A DNA stretch of 13,286 nucleotides from an uncultured Prevotellaceae bacterium (GTDB lineage Bacteria > Bacteroidota > Bacteroidia > Bacteroidales > Bacteroidaceae), in assembly GCA_946187025.1 (NCBI GenBank), contig CAMHPM010000011.1, positions 1 through 13,286 on the forward strand, given 5' to 3'. The notes beneath the pieces are model-generated. The model searched no databases. It saw only the letters and a program-made list of their open reading frames with translations, and was not told the DNA's origin. The position numbers and the translations under genes were made by a program. The stretch's first letter is position 1; the number at the start of each line of letters is the position of its first letter. Shown here in pieces: positions 1-6,523 of this stretch.

Positions 1-9
1 GCGCGGGGT

Positions 10-30
10 CATGGCGGGGAAACCGCCATG
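10..30. repeat. GC-rich perfect inverted repeat (hairpin)
   Basis: CATGGCGG and CCGCCATG form a perfect 8-bp stem around a GGAAA loop. No T-run follows on the + strand, so it is not a textbook intrinsic terminator. It may still mark the end of a transcript entering from upstream of the window. The structure is seen directly; the function is inferred. Confidence 0.5.
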
Positions 31-37
31 CACTGAC

Positions 38-129
38 GACGAAGGGATGGACGAAGGGATAACGAACGGATGGACGAAGGAATGGACGAACTGATGGCGA
101 AGGAGTGACGAACGAACAGATGGATGGAG
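38..129. repeat. Degenerate purine-rich repeat (GGATGGACGAAG-like)
   Basis: About 90 bases consist of imperfect repeats of GACGAAGG and GGATGGACGAA-like words with spacings of about 11-13 bases. No convincing reading frame spans it: one frame is open from position 2 to about 93 but has no supporting context. It lies well upstream of the first promoter. It could be low-complexity drift or the remnant of an upstream element; no function is proposed. Confidence 0.35.
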
Positions 130-253
130 AATTGATGGGGCGGTGTTTGGCTGATTAATACTTGAATGGGTAAAAAAGGGGAGTTGTGAGTGGATTTATT
201 ATGAAAAAGTGGAATTTCTGTTGTTTTATGCTGTGTTATATGTAAATAAAATG
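130..253. other. AT-rich non-coding region upstream of the first operon
   Basis: The sequence becomes AT-rich here and I see no gene, RNA gene or strong hairpin. With the repeats before it and the leader after it, the gene-free stretch runs from 1 to 364. A regulator-binding site could lie here, but no clear operator palindrome was found in this part. Confidence 0.5.
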
Positions 254-261
254 TAACTTTG
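254..261 (+). promoter_or_regulatory. Bacteroidetes -7 promoter box for the dehydrogenase operon
   Basis: TAACTTTG matches the TAnnTTTG -7 consensus of the Bacteroidetes primary sigma factor. Transcription would start near 268, giving a leader of about 97 bases before the ATG at 365. The -33 region (around 231-235) is a poor match, which could mean activator dependence. An 8-bp palindrome, CTCGCGAG, sits just downstream of the presumed start at 276-283 and is a possible operator. Confidence 0.5.
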
Positions 262-364
262 CAATGTAAATCACGCTCGCGAGAATATAGATTATGTATT
301 CTTGTGTGGTTGATGATTTGTGATATGAATGGATGTATTTATACAACATAAAAAAGTTTATATT

Positions 365-1312
365 ATGAGATATACAGAGTTAGGAAAGACTGGTATGAAG
401 CTTTCGAACTTGAGTTTCGGTGCTTCGTCGCTCGGTAGTGTGTTTCATGCCACCGATGAGGGTGAGAGCATTCATGCAGTCGAAGTTGCTATCGAAGGTG
501 GTATCAACTTCATTGATGTGAGTCCGTATTATGGTCATTATAAGGCAGAAACCGTTTTGGGTAAGGCATTGCGCCGTATCGACCGCAGCAAGTATTTCCT
601 TTCGACTAAGGTCGGCAGGTATGGCAAGGATGGTGTGAACACCTGGGACTACTCGGCACGTCGTGCTACAGATAGTGTCTATGAGAGTATGGAGCGTCTG
701 GGTGTTGACTATATCGACTTGATCAACGTGCATGACATCGAGTTTCAGGCATCGTTGCCGGGTGGATTGCAGAAGGTGGCAGAGGAGACATTGCCTGCGC
801 TGGTCGAGCTTCGCGAGAAAGGTGTGGTCGGTCATGTTGGAATAACTGACTTGCAACTTGCTAACTTGCAGTGGGTTATCGACCATGTGCCTGCCGGTAC
901 GGTCGAGAGCATCCTTAACTTCTGCCATTATTGCCTCAACGATGATGCACTGGCTGATTACCTCGATTATTTCGAGTCCCACGGGGTAGGTGTGATCAAC
1001 GCATCTCCACTTAGCATGGGTCTGCTTACGTCGCGTGGCATTCCTGACTGGCATCCGGCACCACGTCCGTTGGTTGAAGCCTGCGCCCGTGCTGCGGAGT
1101 TCTGTTCGTCAAAGGGTTATCCGATTGAAAAGCTTGCCATACAATATTCGGTAAGCAACCCGCGCGTAACCACCACATTGTTTTCTTCGGCCAATCCATC
1201 CAATGTGGAGCGCAACATAGGTTGGGCCAATGAGGAACCCGACTGGCAGTTGGTAGAGGAGGTAGGAAAGATAATAGGAAATCAAAAGCGAGTGACATGG
1301 TCGAACACATAA
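365..1312 (+). CDS. Aldo/keto reductase, predicted L-fucose dehydrogenase
   Basis: This 315-residue protein is a full-length single-domain aldo/keto reductase with a TIM-barrel fold, probably cytoplasmic and using NAD(P). The catalytic tetrad is visible: Asp51, Tyr56 (in DVSPYYG), Lys82 (STKVGRYG) and His123 (NVHDIE). Family knowledge: L-fucose (D-threo-aldose) 1-dehydrogenases of this class oxidise the sugar at C1 to the lactone. The next gene is a lactonase and the neighbouring operon imports fucose, so L-fucose to L-fuconolactone is the likely reaction. I chose the ATG at 365 because the protein then begins MRYTELGKTGMKLSN, the normal family start; an upstream in-frame start at 329 would add 12 unconserved residues. 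The 3' end overlaps the next gene by 16 bases. Substrate is inferred; family is certain. Confidence 0.9.
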   Translation: MRYTELGKTGMKLSNLSFGASSLGSVFHATDEGESIHAVEVAIEGGINFIDVSPYYGHYKAETVLGKALRRIDRSKYFLSTKVGRYGKDGVNTWDYSARRATDSVYESMERLGVDYIDLINVHDIEFQASLPGGLQKVAEETLPALVELREKGVVGHVGITDLQLANLQWVIDHVPAGTVESILNFCHYCLNDDALADYLDYFESHGVGVINASPLSMGLLTSRGIPDWHPAPRPLVEACARAAEFCSSKGYPIEKLAIQYSVSNPRVTTTLFSSANPSNVERNIGWANEEPDWQLVEEVGKIIGNQKRVTWSNT

Positions 1313-2250
1313 TCGATGCACATTCCCACTTATGGCTCCGTCAGGATACCAAGGTGGATGGCAAGGAGATACGCACGTTGCACAATGGCCGCAGCATATT
1401 TCTTGGCGAGGAGGTGCAGATGCTGCCTCCATTCATGATTGATGGTGTGAATTCTGCCGAGGTGTTCCTCTCCAACATGAATTATGCTCAGGTTAGTGCT
1501 GCTGTCGTGGTTCAGGAAATCATCGACGGCAACCAGAACGCCTACTTGCGCGATGTCCAGAGTCGTTATCCCGACCGCTTTTTTACGATGGGCATGACCG
1601 AGTTCCGCTACGGGAGTGACTATCTGCAGGGTGCCCGCGATGTGATTGCACAAGGCTTCCGTGGCCTTGCCATTCCCGGACATCGTCTGCTTTCCGTCCC
1701 TACATCGGCCGACGAATCTCATTTCGAGACCCTCCATCTCAATTCCGACCGCATGATGTCGCTTTTCAAACTGCTTGAGGAGCATGATATGATACTCTCG
1801 ATGTGTCTGGCCGACGACGAAAGTCAGATACGCGAGATGGCAGAAGTGATACAGGAGTGTCGGCGGCTGAAGGTTGCCATTGGCCATTTCGGCATGGTCA
1901 CCACGCCTTCGTTCCGTTCGCAGGTGTTGCTGGCACGCGAGGGCGAGAATGTCATGATAGAGTCGGGCGGCATCACATGGCTCTATAATTCAGAGTTTTA
2001 TCCTTACCCGTCGGCAGTGCGTAGCATTCGTGAGGCCGCCGACCTCGTGGGCATGAACCGCCTTATGTGGGGTAGCGACTATCCACGCACCATCACGGCC
2101 ATAACCTATCGCATGTCGTATGATTTTGTACTGAAATCGACTGAACTCACTGATGTTGAGAAGTCGCAGTTCCTTGGTGCGAATGCGATGGCATTTTATG
2201 GATTCAAGAATTTACCATCATTACCATACATTAAAAACATGTCAGAGTGA
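1297..2250 (+). CDS. Amidohydrolase-2 family, predicted L-fuconolactonase
   Basis: A 317-residue metal-dependent hydrolase of the amidohydrolase-2 family (TIM barrel, cytoplasmic, no signal peptide). Visible metal or active-site residues are His9 and His11 (DAHSH), His197 (AIGHFG) and Asp261 (MWGSDYP). Family knowledge: members next to sugar 1-dehydrogenases open sugar lactones, as in L-fuconolactonase, L-rhamnonolactonase and galactarolactone hydrolases. Here it should hydrolyse L-fuconolactone to L-fuconate. Its ATG lies inside the last codons of the dehydrogenase gene (16-base overlap), and its stop overlaps the next start, so the three genes are almost certainly co-transcribed and translationally coupled. 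An alternative is lactone hydrolysis for a related 6-deoxy sugar or galactose-type substrate. Confidence 0.87.
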   Translation: MVEHIIDAHSHLWLRQDTKVDGKEIRTLHNGRSIFLGEEVQMLPPFMIDGVNSAEVFLSNMNYAQVSAAVVVQEIIDGNQNAYLRDVQSRYPDRFFTMGMTEFRYGSDYLQGARDVIAQGFRGLAIPGHRLLSVPTSADESHFETLHLNSDRMMSLFKLLEEHDMILSMCLADDESQIREMAEVIQECRRLKVAIGHFGMVTTPSFRSQVLLAREGENVMIESGGITWLYNSEFYPYPSAVRSIREAADLVGMNRLMWGSDYPRTITAITYRMSYDFVLKSTELTDVEKSQFLGANAMAFYGFKNLPSLPYIKNMSE

Positions 2251-3263
2251 AAGCATTACAGATAACTCATCATCAGGAGTGCCGTCTTGTTGATATAGAT
2301 GCACCCCGTGTAGCAGCCGGTGAGGTTCTGCTACGTATCAAGCACGTCGGATTTTGTGGTTCCGACATCAATACATTCATGGGTCGCAACCTCATGGCGC
2401 TCGACCCCGTGATTCCAGGTCACGAAGTTGGTGCTGTGATTGAGGCCGTAGGCGATGGTGTGCCGTCAGACTTGTATGTGGGCCAGACCGTAACGTGCAA
2501 TCCTTATACCAACTGCGGCCATTGCGCCAGCTGCCGTCGTGGCCGTGTCAACGCCTGCCAACACAACCAGACCCTCGGTGTGCAGCGCGACGGTGCTATG
2601 CGCGAACTCATTGCCCTTCCGTGGCAGAAAGTCATTCCGTCGGCCGGTTTGTCAACCAAAGAGAGTGCACTGGTCGAGCCAATGTCGGTGGGATTCCATG
2701 CCGTAAGCCGTGGCCAGGTCACTGATATCGACACTGTGCTTGTGATAGGTTGTGGCATGGTGGGCCTTGGAGCCATTGTGCGCTCAGCCTTGCGTGGTGC
2801 TACGGTCATAGCAGCCGACATCGACGACGACAAACTCGAACTTGCACGCCAGCTGGGTGCCACACACACCGTCAACACCCGTACCGACTGCCATGAACAG
2901 CTGTTGCAGCTGACCGAGGGCTTCGGTCCCGATGTGGTGATAGAGGCAGTCGGCAGCGTTCCTACCTATCAGATGGCGATAGCCGAAGTGGCCTTCACCG
3001 GACGTGTGGTGTGCATTGGCTATGCAAAGAGCGACGTCGAGTTGCCTACACGTCTTTTCGTGCAGAAAGAGCTCGATGTGCGCGGCTCGCGCAATGCCGA
3101 CCCAGCCGACTTCCGTGCTGTAATCCGCTATCTGAAGCAGGGTACATGTCCGACCGAGAGTCTTATCACACGAGTGGTCCGTCCTGACGACGCACTCGAA
3201 ACCCTGCGCTGGTGGAGTCAGAATCCAGGCAAGGTGTTCCGCATACTTGTAGAATTCGAATGA
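2247..3263 (+). CDS. Zinc-dependent MDR alcohol dehydrogenase, L-galactonate 5-dehydrogenase-like
   Basis: A 338-residue medium-chain dehydrogenase with both zinc sites intact. Catalytic zinc ligands appear to be Cys37, His59 with Glu60, and Glu144; structural zinc ligands are Cys90, Cys93, Cys96 and Cys104. The nucleotide-binding Rossmann segment is GCGMVGLG at 168-175, with Asp191 at the position that usually selects NAD. By eye the sequence resembles E. coli LgoD/RspB, including a GSRNA..DF block near 280-289. L-fuconate is 6-deoxy-L-galactonate, so oxidation of L-fuconate (perhaps at C5) is plausible; oxidation of 2-keto-3-deoxy-L-fuconate is the alternative. The start is GTG at 2247, overlapping the lactonase stop as GTGA, a typical coupled junction. 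Family assignment is firm; substrate is inferred. Confidence 0.85.
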   Translation: MKALQITHHQECRLVDIDAPRVAAGEVLLRIKHVGFCGSDINTFMGRNLMALDPVIPGHEVGAVIEAVGDGVPSDLYVGQTVTCNPYTNCGHCASCRRGRVNACQHNQTLGVQRDGAMRELIALPWQKVIPSAGLSTKESALVEPMSVGFHAVSRGQVTDIDTVLVIGCGMVGLGAIVRSALRGATVIAADIDDDKLELARQLGATHTVNTRTDCHEQLLQLTEGFGPDVVIEAVGSVPTYQMAIAEVAFTGRVVCIGYAKSDVELPTRLFVQKELDVRGSRNADPADFRAVIRYLKQGTCPTESLITRVVRPDDALETLRWWSQNPGKVFRILVEFE

Positions 3264-3289
3264 CTCTGATTCTTGGGTCACAGGTTTGT

Positions 3290-3377
3290 GAGTGCGCACT
3301 CGCGGCCTTGTGACTGCGCACTCTCAGCCCTGTGAGTGCGCACTCGCGACGTCGCGAGTGCGCAGTCATGCGCTAAC
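3290..3377. repeat. Four tandem 22-bp repeats built on GAGTGCGCACTC
   Basis: Units begin at 3290, 3312, 3334 and 3356 with exact 22-base spacing. Each starts with the 12-base self-complementary word GAGTGCGCACTC or a one-base variant (units 2 and 4). The second halves of units 1 and 2 are similar; units 3 and 4 diverge there. A partial match to the unit tail precedes unit 1. The copies are contiguous, with no spacers. The array lies in the 144-base gap between convergent genes. Confidence 0.85.
3333..3368. terminator. Large palindrome, possible bidirectional terminator
   Basis: A 36-base palindrome centred between 3350 and 3351 has a continuous 14-bp half-stem (3337-3350 with 3351-3364), one mismatch, then three more pairs. 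It sits between the + strand dehydrogenase operon and the - strand thioesterase, about 70 bases past one stop and 40 past the other. It lacks a U-tract and has no natural loop, so it could form a cruciform or hairpin terminating both transcripts, or serve as a protein-binding site. Confidence 0.45.
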
Positions 3378-3407
3378 CATCTTTCTTTCTGTCATCTGTT
3401 TCACCGG

Positions 3408-3890
3408 TTATTTGTTTTCGTCCTCCACTTCGCATCTGCGAAATCCCATGGCTTGTGCTTTTTCGGCGTCGAGCAGGAAATATGTGGCCGTGCCTTCCAC
3501 GCATACTTCGCCGTGGCTGTCGGTCACGTTGCAGTTGATGAACAGCAGGTTGCGCATCTGCCGGTCTATCGTGGCACGGATGGTGAGCTGCGGTTCCGAG
3601 GTGGAAACGGCCTTCCTGAATTTCACGTTCAAGCCCACGGTGTAGCCGCTCGTCTGGCGTTTTCGCGTCACGACCCATCCGCAAGTCTCGTCGATGAGTG
3701 TGCTCAGTATTCCTCCGTGCATGGTGTTTATCCATCCCTGATAGTGCCGGTTGGGATGCCATGTGCTCACGATGTCGTCGCCGTCTTCGAAAAACTCCAT
3801 GTGGAGTCCGAGCGGATTGTCGGGCGAACAGCCAAAACAATTGTAGTCGGGATGTCCGCGCCAAGGGTTGATGATTCTGTACATTGGCAT
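3408..3890 (-). CDS. Hotdog-fold thioesterase, PaaI-like
   Basis: A 160-residue single hotdog-domain protein, probably a cytoplasmic acyl-CoA thioesterase. The family signature HGGILSTLIDE occupies 58-68, with Asp67/Glu68 at the catalytic acid position. An N-terminal NCFGCSPDNPLGL segment (17-29) marks a PaaI-like subgroup; Cys18 and Cys21 are part of that motif. The ATG at 3890 is preceded on its strand by an AT-rich leader and a -7 box, and a second ATG two codons later is possible. It is convergent with the dehydrogenase operon and divergent from fucP. Nothing ties its substrate to fucose metabolism, so it is probably an unrelated housekeeping gene lying between two fucose operons. Confidence 0.88.
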   Translation of the reverse strand: MPMYRIINPWRGHPDYNCFGCSPDNPLGLHMEFFEDGDDIVSTWHPNRHYQGWINTMHGGILSTLIDETCGWVVTRKRQTSGYTVGLNVKFRKAVSTSEPQLTIRATIDRQMRNLLFINCNVTDSHGEVCVEGTATYFLLDAEKAQAMGFRRCEVEDENK

Positions 3891-3925
3891 AATTATATGA
3901 TTGTCCTTTGTCTTGTTTTACGGTG

Positions 3926-3933
3926 CAAAGGTA
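3926..3933 (-). promoter_or_regulatory. -7 promoter box of the thioesterase gene
   Basis: On the minus strand this reads TACCTTTG, a full match to TAnnTTTG, about 36 bases upstream of the thioesterase ATG. The -33 position falls within a short heptamer repeat (3945-3965) that reads ATTTCAC units on this strand; TTTC there is only a partial match to TTTG. Confidence 0.6.
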
Positions 3934-3944
3934 GTGTTTTCACC

Positions 3945-3965
3945 GAAATGTGAAATGTGAAATGT
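3945..3965. repeat. Three tandem GAAATGT heptamers
   Basis: Three exact copies of GAAATGT (3945, 3952, 3959) are followed by a degenerate fourth. They overlap the predicted -33 region of the thioesterase promoter. This is a short simple-sequence repeat, so a change in copy number could alter that promoter, but no evidence of variation is visible. Confidence 0.7.
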
Positions 3966-4028
3966 GAAAAATGCGCCTTTTCTTCCTGTCATTATGCTGT
4001 AGTAGTATTTATTTTTTAGTTTTAGCCA

Positions 4029-4057
4029 TTGCTTTTGGTTAAAAGTTTGTATCTTTG
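4029..4057 (+). promoter_or_regulatory. Promoter of the fucP operon (-33 TTG, -7 TATCTTTG)
   Basis: TATCTTTG at 4050-4057 matches the TAnnTTTG -7 consensus exactly, with TTG at 4029-4031 spaced 18 bases upstream, close to the usual Bacteroidetes spacing. Transcription would start near 4064, about 32 bases before the fucP ATG. Between the two boxes lies a small inverted repeat, CTTTT-GGTT-AAAAG (4032-4045), that could bind a regulator. Confidence 0.65.
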
Positions 4058-4095
4058 TGGCGACAATAAATTATAAATCATTACTCAACCCTAAA

Positions 4096-5346
4096 ATGAA
4101 AACAGTTGAAAAAAAGTATCTGGTGCCGTTCATTCTGGTGAGCCTCCTCTTCTTGTTGTGGGGTATCGCCAACAACATGACCGACACGTTGCTCGCTGCG
4201 TTTAAGCGCATCATGAGTATGACCGACTCACAAACGTCGCTCATCCAGTTTGCCTTCTATGGCTCTTATTTCTGTTTTGCGTTGCCTGCAGCGCTGTTCA
4301 TCCGTAAGTATTCGTACAAGGCCGGCATCATCCTCGGCCTCATACTCTATGCAAGCGGCACCATGCTCTTCTTCCCTGCATCGAAGATGGCCAGCTACGC
4401 ATTCTATCTCGTTGCCATCTATGTTATGGCCGGTGGATGCTCAATACTCGAAACCACAGCCAACCCATATATCCTTGCCATGGGCGACCCGCAGACAGCA
4501 ACCCGACGTCTCAACGTGGCACAGTCGCTCAACCCGATAGGTAGCATCATCGGCATCCTGATGAGTAAATACCTCATCCTCGGCAACCTCAACTCGGCCA
4601 GTGCCGACGAGCGTGCACACCTCTCGGCCCAGCAGCTGGAGCAAATGCAGTCGGGCGAGATGTCGGCCGTGACCAGCACCTACATGATTGTGGGATTCGT
4701 GCTCATTGCCATCATGATAGGCATGTTGCTGGTGCGTATGCCGAAAGGCGGCGACTCGGCCGAAGGCTCGATTATGGATTCGTTCCGTCGCCTGCTGCGC
4801 AACAAACCTTATTCATTCGGAGTGGTAGCCATGTTCTTCTATGTCGGAGCACAGATAGGCGTGTGGTCGTTCACCATACGCATCGTCATGCAGGAACTGG
4901 GAATGCTCGAAGCCGAAGCTTCAAACATCTACCTCTATTCCATCATCACATTCTGCCTTGCACGCTTCGTCTTCACATGGCTCATGAAATACTTCACACC
5001 AAACATCCTGCTGGTGTGGGCCGCTGCCCTCGACATCGTGCTGTGTGCCATCGTCGTGTTCTGCGGAGGCACAGGATGGTTCCTGGTCATCTCGCTCATC
5101 CTGGTCAGCTTCTTCATGTCGCTACAGTTCCCTACAATCTACGGCATAGCACTCGAAGATGTAGGTGCTGACGCTAAGATTGGAGCATCGGGGCTCATCA
5201 TGGCAATCCTCGGTGGTGCTGTCATCACCCCGCTCCAAGGCATCGTGAGCGACAATTACGGCATCAATATGGCATACATCGTGCCGATGCTTTGCTTCGT
5301 GGCAGTATGCGCATATAGCGTATATTCGCTCAAACTAAAGAAATAA
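4096..5346 (+). CDS. fucP: L-fucose:H+ symporter (MFS permease)
   Basis: A 416-residue inner-membrane major facilitator protein with about 12 hydrophobic segments, which imports L-fucose with protons. It aligns by eye with E. coli FucP. Asp30 (LLWGIANNMTD) and Glu119 (GCSILETTANPY) correspond to E. coli Asp46 and Glu135 with the same 89-residue spacing, and Asn146 (RLNVAQSLNPIG) matches Asn162. These residues are needed for protonation and sugar binding in the E. coli protein. The ATG at 4096 is chosen because an upstream in-frame GTG at 4057 would sit on the promoter's -7 box and give an unconserved leader. It is first in an operon; six bases separate its stop from the next gene. A related sugar (L-galactose, D-arabinose) could also be carried. 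Confidence 0.93.
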   Translation: MKTVEKKYLVPFILVSLLFLLWGIANNMTDTLLAAFKRIMSMTDSQTSLIQFAFYGSYFCFALPAALFIRKYSYKAGIILGLILYASGTMLFFPASKMASYAFYLVAIYVMAGGCSILETTANPYILAMGDPQTATRRLNVAQSLNPIGSIIGILMSKYLILGNLNSASADERAHLSAQQLEQMQSGEMSAVTSTYMIVGFVLIAIMIGMLLVRMPKGGDSAEGSIMDSFRRLLRNKPYSFGVVAMFFYVGAQIGVWSFTIRIVMQELGMLEAEASNIYLYSIITFCLARFVFTWLMKYFTPNILLVWAAALDIVLCAIVVFCGGTGWFLVISLILVSFFMSLQFPTIYGIALEDVGADAKIGASGLIMAILGGAVITPLQGIVSDNYGINMAYIVPMLCFVAVCAYSVYSLKLKK

Positions 5347-5352
5347 CCGGCG

Positions 5353-6522
5353 ATGAAAGTATTTGTAAGCGGGTGCTACGACCTCCTCCACAGCGGACAC
5401 GTTGAGTTCTTCCGCCAGGCCAGCCAGTATGGCGACCTGTATGTAGGCATCGGGTCCGACGCAACGATATTAGATTACAAACATCACAAGACACTATATC
5501 CCGAACAGGAACGACTGTTTATGGTGAAGAGCATCCGTTACGTGACGGATGCCTTCATCAATGCAGGCTCGGGCGTGATGGACTTCGTGCCCACCGTCGA
5601 AGCCCTGCATCCCGACCGTTTCGTGGTCAACAGCGACGGGTCGAGCGAAGAAAAACGCAAGTATTGCGAAGAGCATGGCATCGAATACATAGTGCTCGAC
5701 CGCACACCGGCCGACGGACTCACTCCGCGCAGCAGTACCGACATAAAACGCACCCTGGCCAACAGCGGCATACCCACACGCCTCGACCTTGCAGGCACAT
5801 GGATCGACCAGCCCTACGTCTCGTGTCATGCTCCCGGATGGGCCATCACCATATCGCTCGTTGCCGATTTCGACGTGCGCGAACGCTGCGGACTCTCCAC
5901 CTCCACACGCAATCAGATACGCCGCCTTTGGCCCGTACGACTGCCCGACATGGACCCCGAGATGCTCGCCAAACTCGTGTTCTGTTTCGAAAACGAACCC
6001 GAGCGCAACGACGGAATCATCAGCGGAGCACAAGATGCCATAGGAATATGCATACCAGGTCTGTGCCGGCATTTCTATAACGCACATTACTGGCCCGAGA
6101 AGATAGAACAATGCACTGACGAACCCATACTGGCATGGCTCGAAAGCCACCTCACCCTCGTGCCTATGTTCCCACGCAGGCCTGGTTGCTCAGTGGTCGA
6201 AGGCCGGCAAATCAACGAACAAAACGTGCGGGCACTGGCCGCCGCAGCCGATAACTGCTGGAATGCCATCATGCGGTGCGACCTCGACGCATTTGCCAAG
6301 GCATACGCCGACTCGTTCAATGCACAGGTGACATTGTTCCCTGCAATGATACAACCTGGGGTGCAAGACTACATCGACCGCTATTCAGCCATGCCCGATG
6401 TCCGGGCATGGAAGATGCCGGGAGCCGGTGGCGGAGGTTATCTGGCACTCGTTGTCAACGATGCCACGGCATTCTGCAAGGCACATAGCGAGGCAATACC
6501 ACTAACCATCCGACGCAAATGA
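5353..6522 (+). CDS. Cytidylyltransferase-like / GHMP kinase-like fusion protein
   Basis: A 389-residue cytoplasmic protein of two parts. Residues 1-135 form a nucleotidyltransferase domain of the cytidylyltransferase-like fold: HSGH at 13-16 is the HxGH nucleotide-binding motif, and RSSTDIKR at 126-133 sits where the family's second signature lies. Residues 140-389 resemble GHMP sugar kinases: RLDLAGTWID (143-152) is like the first motif of fucokinase- and heptokinase-type enzymes, SGAQDAIG (224-231) the substrate-side motif, and GAGGGGY (357-363) the third motif. The usual glycine/serine-rich ATP loop about 80 residues after the first motif is not evident; only GLSTSTRN (180-187) is similar, and it comes too early. 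The kinase half is also short. It lies six bases after fucP and one base before the mutarotase, so a role with fucose or a fucose derivative is likely, but the reaction is unknown. It is much smaller than, and different from, the bifunctional Fkp enzyme. Confidence 0.85.
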   Translation: MKVFVSGCYDLLHSGHVEFFRQASQYGDLYVGIGSDATILDYKHHKTLYPEQERLFMVKSIRYVTDAFINAGSGVMDFVPTVEALHPDRFVVNSDGSSEEKRKYCEEHGIEYIVLDRTPADGLTPRSSTDIKRTLANSGIPTRLDLAGTWIDQPYVSCHAPGWAITISLVADFDVRERCGLSTSTRNQIRRLWPVRLPDMDPEMLAKLVFCFENEPERNDGIISGAQDAIGICIPGLCRHFYNAHYWPEKIEQCTDEPILAWLESHLTLVPMFPRRPGCSVVEGRQINEQNVRALAAAADNCWNAIMRCDLDAFAKAYADSFNAQVTLFPAMIQPGVQDYIDRYSAMPDVRAWKMPGAGGGGYLALVVNDATAFCKAHSEAIPLTIRRK

Positions 6523-6523
6523 T

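Noticed and set aside
329..364. Earlier ATG for the aldo/keto reductase
   Set aside because: The extra 12 residues are not family-like, whereas MRYTELGKTGMKLS from 365 is the standard aldo/keto reductase beginning.
380..1054. 224-codon minus-strand open frame
   Set aside because: It lies entirely antisense to the aldo/keto reductase, whose catalytic residues are intact, and its translation resembles no family.
3290..3377. CRISPR array
   Set aside because: The 22-base units are contiguous with no unique spacers, and no cas genes are nearby.
3336..3953. 205-codon plus-strand open frame across the thioesterase
   Set aside because: It is antisense to the hotdog thioesterase with its clear HGG...DE motif, and it starts inside the 22-bp repeat array.
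4057..4095. Upstream GTG start for fucP
   Set aside because: It overlaps the last base of the -7 box and would precede the expected transcription start; the ATG at 4096 gives a normal FucP N-terminus.
5353..6522. Fkp (bifunctional fucokinase/GDP-fucose pyrophosphorylase)
   Set aside because: Fkp is about 950 residues; this protein is 389, has a cytidylyltransferase-type HxGH domain and lacks a full kinase domain.
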